Assembly: GCF_965227725.1 (NCBI RefSeq)
Contig: NZ_CBDDGH010000004.1
Coordinates: 1-64,000, forward strand
Length of the DNA: 64,000 nt
Reading direction: 5' to 3'
Source: Shimia sp965227725
Lineage (GTDB): Bacteria; Pseudomonadota; Alphaproteobacteria; Rhodobacterales; Rhodobacteraceae
Both the position numbers and the translations under genes were made by a program. The notes below the pieces were generated by a model that saw nothing but the letters and a program-made list of their open reading frames with translations, searched no databases and was not told the origin of the DNA. Below are positions 62,366 through 64,000 of this stretch, piece by piece. Within the stretch, counting starts at the first letter, position 1, and every line of letters begins with the position of its first letter.

Positions 62366-62395
62366 CCGGCACCAACGGCTGATTTGAACCGAAGC

Positions 62396-62968
62396 CTAAA
62401 GCGCACCGAGGTCGTCGGCGATCTCCTGCGCGATGGCTACGCCATCCACCCCTTCGCGCTCTGCTGACACGCGCAGCCCCAGCAGATCAGACTGATAGCG
62501 CCGCGCCAAAGCCTTGGGATTATGCGCCGCATCAATCTCCCCGGCGGCCTGCGCCTGCGCAAACAAGGCGGCAAAGGTGGCTTCCATCTTCAACAGATGC
62601 TGGCTCGCGGTTTCAGCAAGCGGGTGGTTGTGCGCCCGCAGCTCCAACAGCGTTTTTGACAACATACAGGCTTTGGCCGGTGCCGCCCCATTGCCGATCG
62701 CAATCTGCGGCCAACGCTTGAGCGCCTCAAGCGGCCCGAGCTCCTGCGCCAATGCGGTCAGCCCCGCCACCCCGTCAGAGGCATATTGATTTAGCGCCAG
62801 CTCAAACAGCGCGTCCTTGGAGCCGAAAGCCGCATAGAAGCTGCCCGGCTTCATCTGAAGCTCTGCCTCCAGATCCTTGAGCGACGTGCCCGCCCAGCCG
62901 CGCTGCCAGAACAGATCACGGGCGCGGCCTATCAACTCTTGGCGGTCATAATTTGGCTTTCGGGGCAT
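62396..62968 (-). CDS. TetR/AcrR family transcriptional regulator
   Basis: A 190-residue repressor with an N-terminal TetR helix-turn-helix (YDRQELIGRARDLFWQRGWA, GTSLKDLEAELQMKPGSFYA, AFGSKDALFE) and a helical ligand domain. I use the ATG at 62968 (MPRKPNYDRQEL) rather than 63031, which would run through the operator. It is divergent from the AhpD-like gene, with two copies of its probable operator between them, so it likely represses itself and that gene. Ligand unknown. Confidence 0.92.
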   Translation of the reverse strand: MPRKPNYDRQELIGRARDLFWQRGWAGTSLKDLEAELQMKPGSFYAAFGSKDALFELALNQYASDGVAGLTALAQELGPLEALKRWPQIAIGNGAAPAKACMLSKTLLELRAHNHPLAETASQHLLKMEATFAALFAQAQAAGEIDAAHNPKALARRYQSDLLGLRVSAEREGVDGVAIAQEIADDLGAL

Positions 62969-62991
62969 CACGGACTCGTTACGGCTAATTC

Positions 62992-63031
62992 TTGAATGAT
63001 TGCTCAACAATATACTTGAGTGATCACTCAA
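62992..63031. promoter_or_regulatory. Two TetR-type operator copies
   Basis: TTGAGTGATCACTCAA (63016-63031) is a perfect 16-bp palindrome. An imperfect copy, TTGAATGATTGCTCAA (62992-63007), has its centre 24 bases away. They lie between the divergent TetR gene and the AhpD-like gene. Confidence 0.7.
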
Positions 63032-63079
63032 TAAAGCCTAAATGAGTCTCATCAACACTGATTCACAGGAATAATCCTC

Positions 63080-63646
63080 ATGAGCTTCCCGTCCCACGAC
63101 CTCGAAACCGCCCCAGAAGCCTCCAAGCCGCTGCTGGAAAACTCCCAGAAAGCCTTTGGCCGCCTGCCCGGTCTGCACAAGGTTCTGGCAGAGAGCCCAC
63201 AGGCCTATGAAGGCTACCAGCTGCTGCACAAACTCTTCACCGAGACCGATTTTGACGCCGATGAGCTCACCGTTGTCTGGCAGTCCATCAACGTTGAGCA
63301 CGCCTGCCACTACTGTGTGCCAGCCCACACCGGCATCGCGAAAATGATGAAAGTGTCTGACGAGATCACCGAGGCGCTGCGCAACGAAACCCCGCTGCCT
63401 TCCGCCAAGCTGGAAGCTCTGCGCACCTTCACCGTGCAGATGGTGCGTGAACGCGGCAACGTGTCTGAAGCGCAGATGAAAGCTTTCTTTGATGCAGGCT
63501 ACGGCCACCGCGCGGTGCTCGACGTGATCCTCGGTCTGGCGCAGAAAACCATGTCCAACTACGTCAACCACGTGGCACAGACCCCGGTCGACGAAGTGTT
63601 CCACCCGCTGAAATGGGAACGCGGCAACACCCCTCTGGAGGTGTAA
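63080..63646 (+). CDS. Carboxymuconolactone decarboxylase/AhpD-like protein
   Basis: A 188-residue AhpD-fold protein. The redox motif E-x2-C-x2-C-x3-H is intact as Glu73, Cys76, Cys79 and His83 in VEHACHYCVPAH, so a thiol peroxidase-like or reductase function is likely rather than decarboxylation. An AGGA about nine bases before the ATG at 63080 is the ribosome-binding site. The TetR gene and its palindromes upstream suggest induction by a small molecule or oxidant. Confidence 0.92.
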   Translation: MSFPSHDLETAPEASKPLLENSQKAFGRLPGLHKVLAESPQAYEGYQLLHKLFTETDFDADELTVVWQSINVEHACHYCVPAHTGIAKMMKVSDEITEALRNETPLPSAKLEALRTFTVQMVRERGNVSEAQMKAFFDAGYGHRAVLDVILGLAQKTMSNYVNHVAQTPVDEVFHPLKWERGNTPLEV

Positions 63647-63729
63647 TCCCGCCCGGCCCTTCAGGGCCAACGGAGCAAAACACGGGGCTGCGCTTGACGG
63701 CGCGGCCCCTTCACGCCTATGGCAGGCGC

Positions 63730-63936
63730 ATGGAACACACCGTGCAAAAGCTTGAAGAACAAATCGCCCACCTGACCCGCACCATCGAGGATCTCAGCGA
63801 TGTTGTGGCCCGTCAGGACAGCGAGATTGCCCTGCTCACCCGCCGTGTGCACATGCTGATGGAACGCGAAGCCAGCCGCGAAGCCGAAGGCGGCGGCGGT
63901 GTGGTGATCGGCGACGAACGCCCGCCGCATTATTGA
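63730..63936 (+). CDS. slyX: SlyX family protein
   Basis: A 68-residue protein with one coiled coil (MEHTVQKLEEQIAHLTRTIE, DLSDVVARQDSEIALLTRRV) and the C-terminal PPHY typical of SlyX. The ATG at 63730 gives the usual length; a longer frame from 63613 overlaps the AhpD-like gene and is rejected. Function is unknown in any species. A hairpin without T run, GGCTCAG/CTGAGCC at 63946-63964, follows. Confidence 0.88.
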   Translation: MEHTVQKLEEQIAHLTRTIEDLSDVVARQDSEIALLTRRVHMLMEREASREAEGGGGVVIGDERPPHY

Positions 63937-64000
63937 CCTTCCAGTGGCTCAGCTGCGCTGAGCCTGCTTGAGGGCGCTGCCCTCGTCACATCAATGATGT

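Overview
The window is a stretch of chromosome from a GC-rich marine alphaproteobacterium of the Rhodobacteraceae (Roseobacter group). The evidence is the dense operons with start/stop overlaps, the ChvG-ChvI/HprK/short-PTS module next to pckA, a DUF6473-type protein, the twin-transmembrane/adenosyltransferase/EtfBA order, the short HisG with HisZ, and a form I aerobic CO dehydrogenase. Genus and species cannot be fixed from what is visible. No CRISPR array, insertion sequence, integrase or phage module was seen.

Layout. 1-2.9 kb: 5' part of tuf, a lipoprotein, and a cytochrome P450 whose N-terminus looks frameshifted. 2.9-6.2 kb: a more AT-rich pocket with two unrecognised genes and an orphan solute-binding protein. 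6.2-15.1 kb: parC, an SH3 protein, an SDR enzyme, cobalamin adenosyltransferase, etfBA and 3-hydroxybutyryl-CoA dehydrogenase. 15.2-22.6 kb: an acyltransferase, then HPr, EIIA-Man, RapZ, HPr kinase, ChvG and ChvI, divergent from pckA. 22.7-37.5 kb: a large phosphonate locus with C-P lyase phnGHIJKL plus phnN, two different phnM genes, a DUF1045 protein with two HxT motifs, the regulator phnF with an apparent operator, a hexapeptide acyltransferase, and the transporter phnCDE1E2. A tRNA with anticodon CAT follows.

37.9-45.4 kb, minus strand: the cox operon coxM-coxS-coxL-coxD-coxE-xdhC-coxG. CoxL carries the Cys and Glu of true (form I) CO dehydrogenase at residues 388 and 763. 45.7-52.2 kb, plus strand and divergent from cox: a tightly coupled coenzyme F420 operon, cofG-cofH-cofD-cofC-cofE-npdG, followed by an F420-type luciferase-like oxidoreductase. 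Beyond it, convergent, is an MHYT-LytTR membrane regulator of the CoxC/CoxH type. The F420 genes therefore sit between the CO dehydrogenase genes and a candidate CO regulator. This is the most interesting arrangement in the window.

53.5-64 kb: housekeeping genes (aroQ, tex, hisGZS), a GGDEF-EAL protein with a CxxCH haem motif, a TetR regulator with two apparent operators facing an AhpD-like protein, and slyX.

As a whole the window suggests a heterotroph that supplements carbon use with CO oxidation and methylphosphonate-type phosphorus scavenging, and that makes F420 for at least one visible client enzyme.
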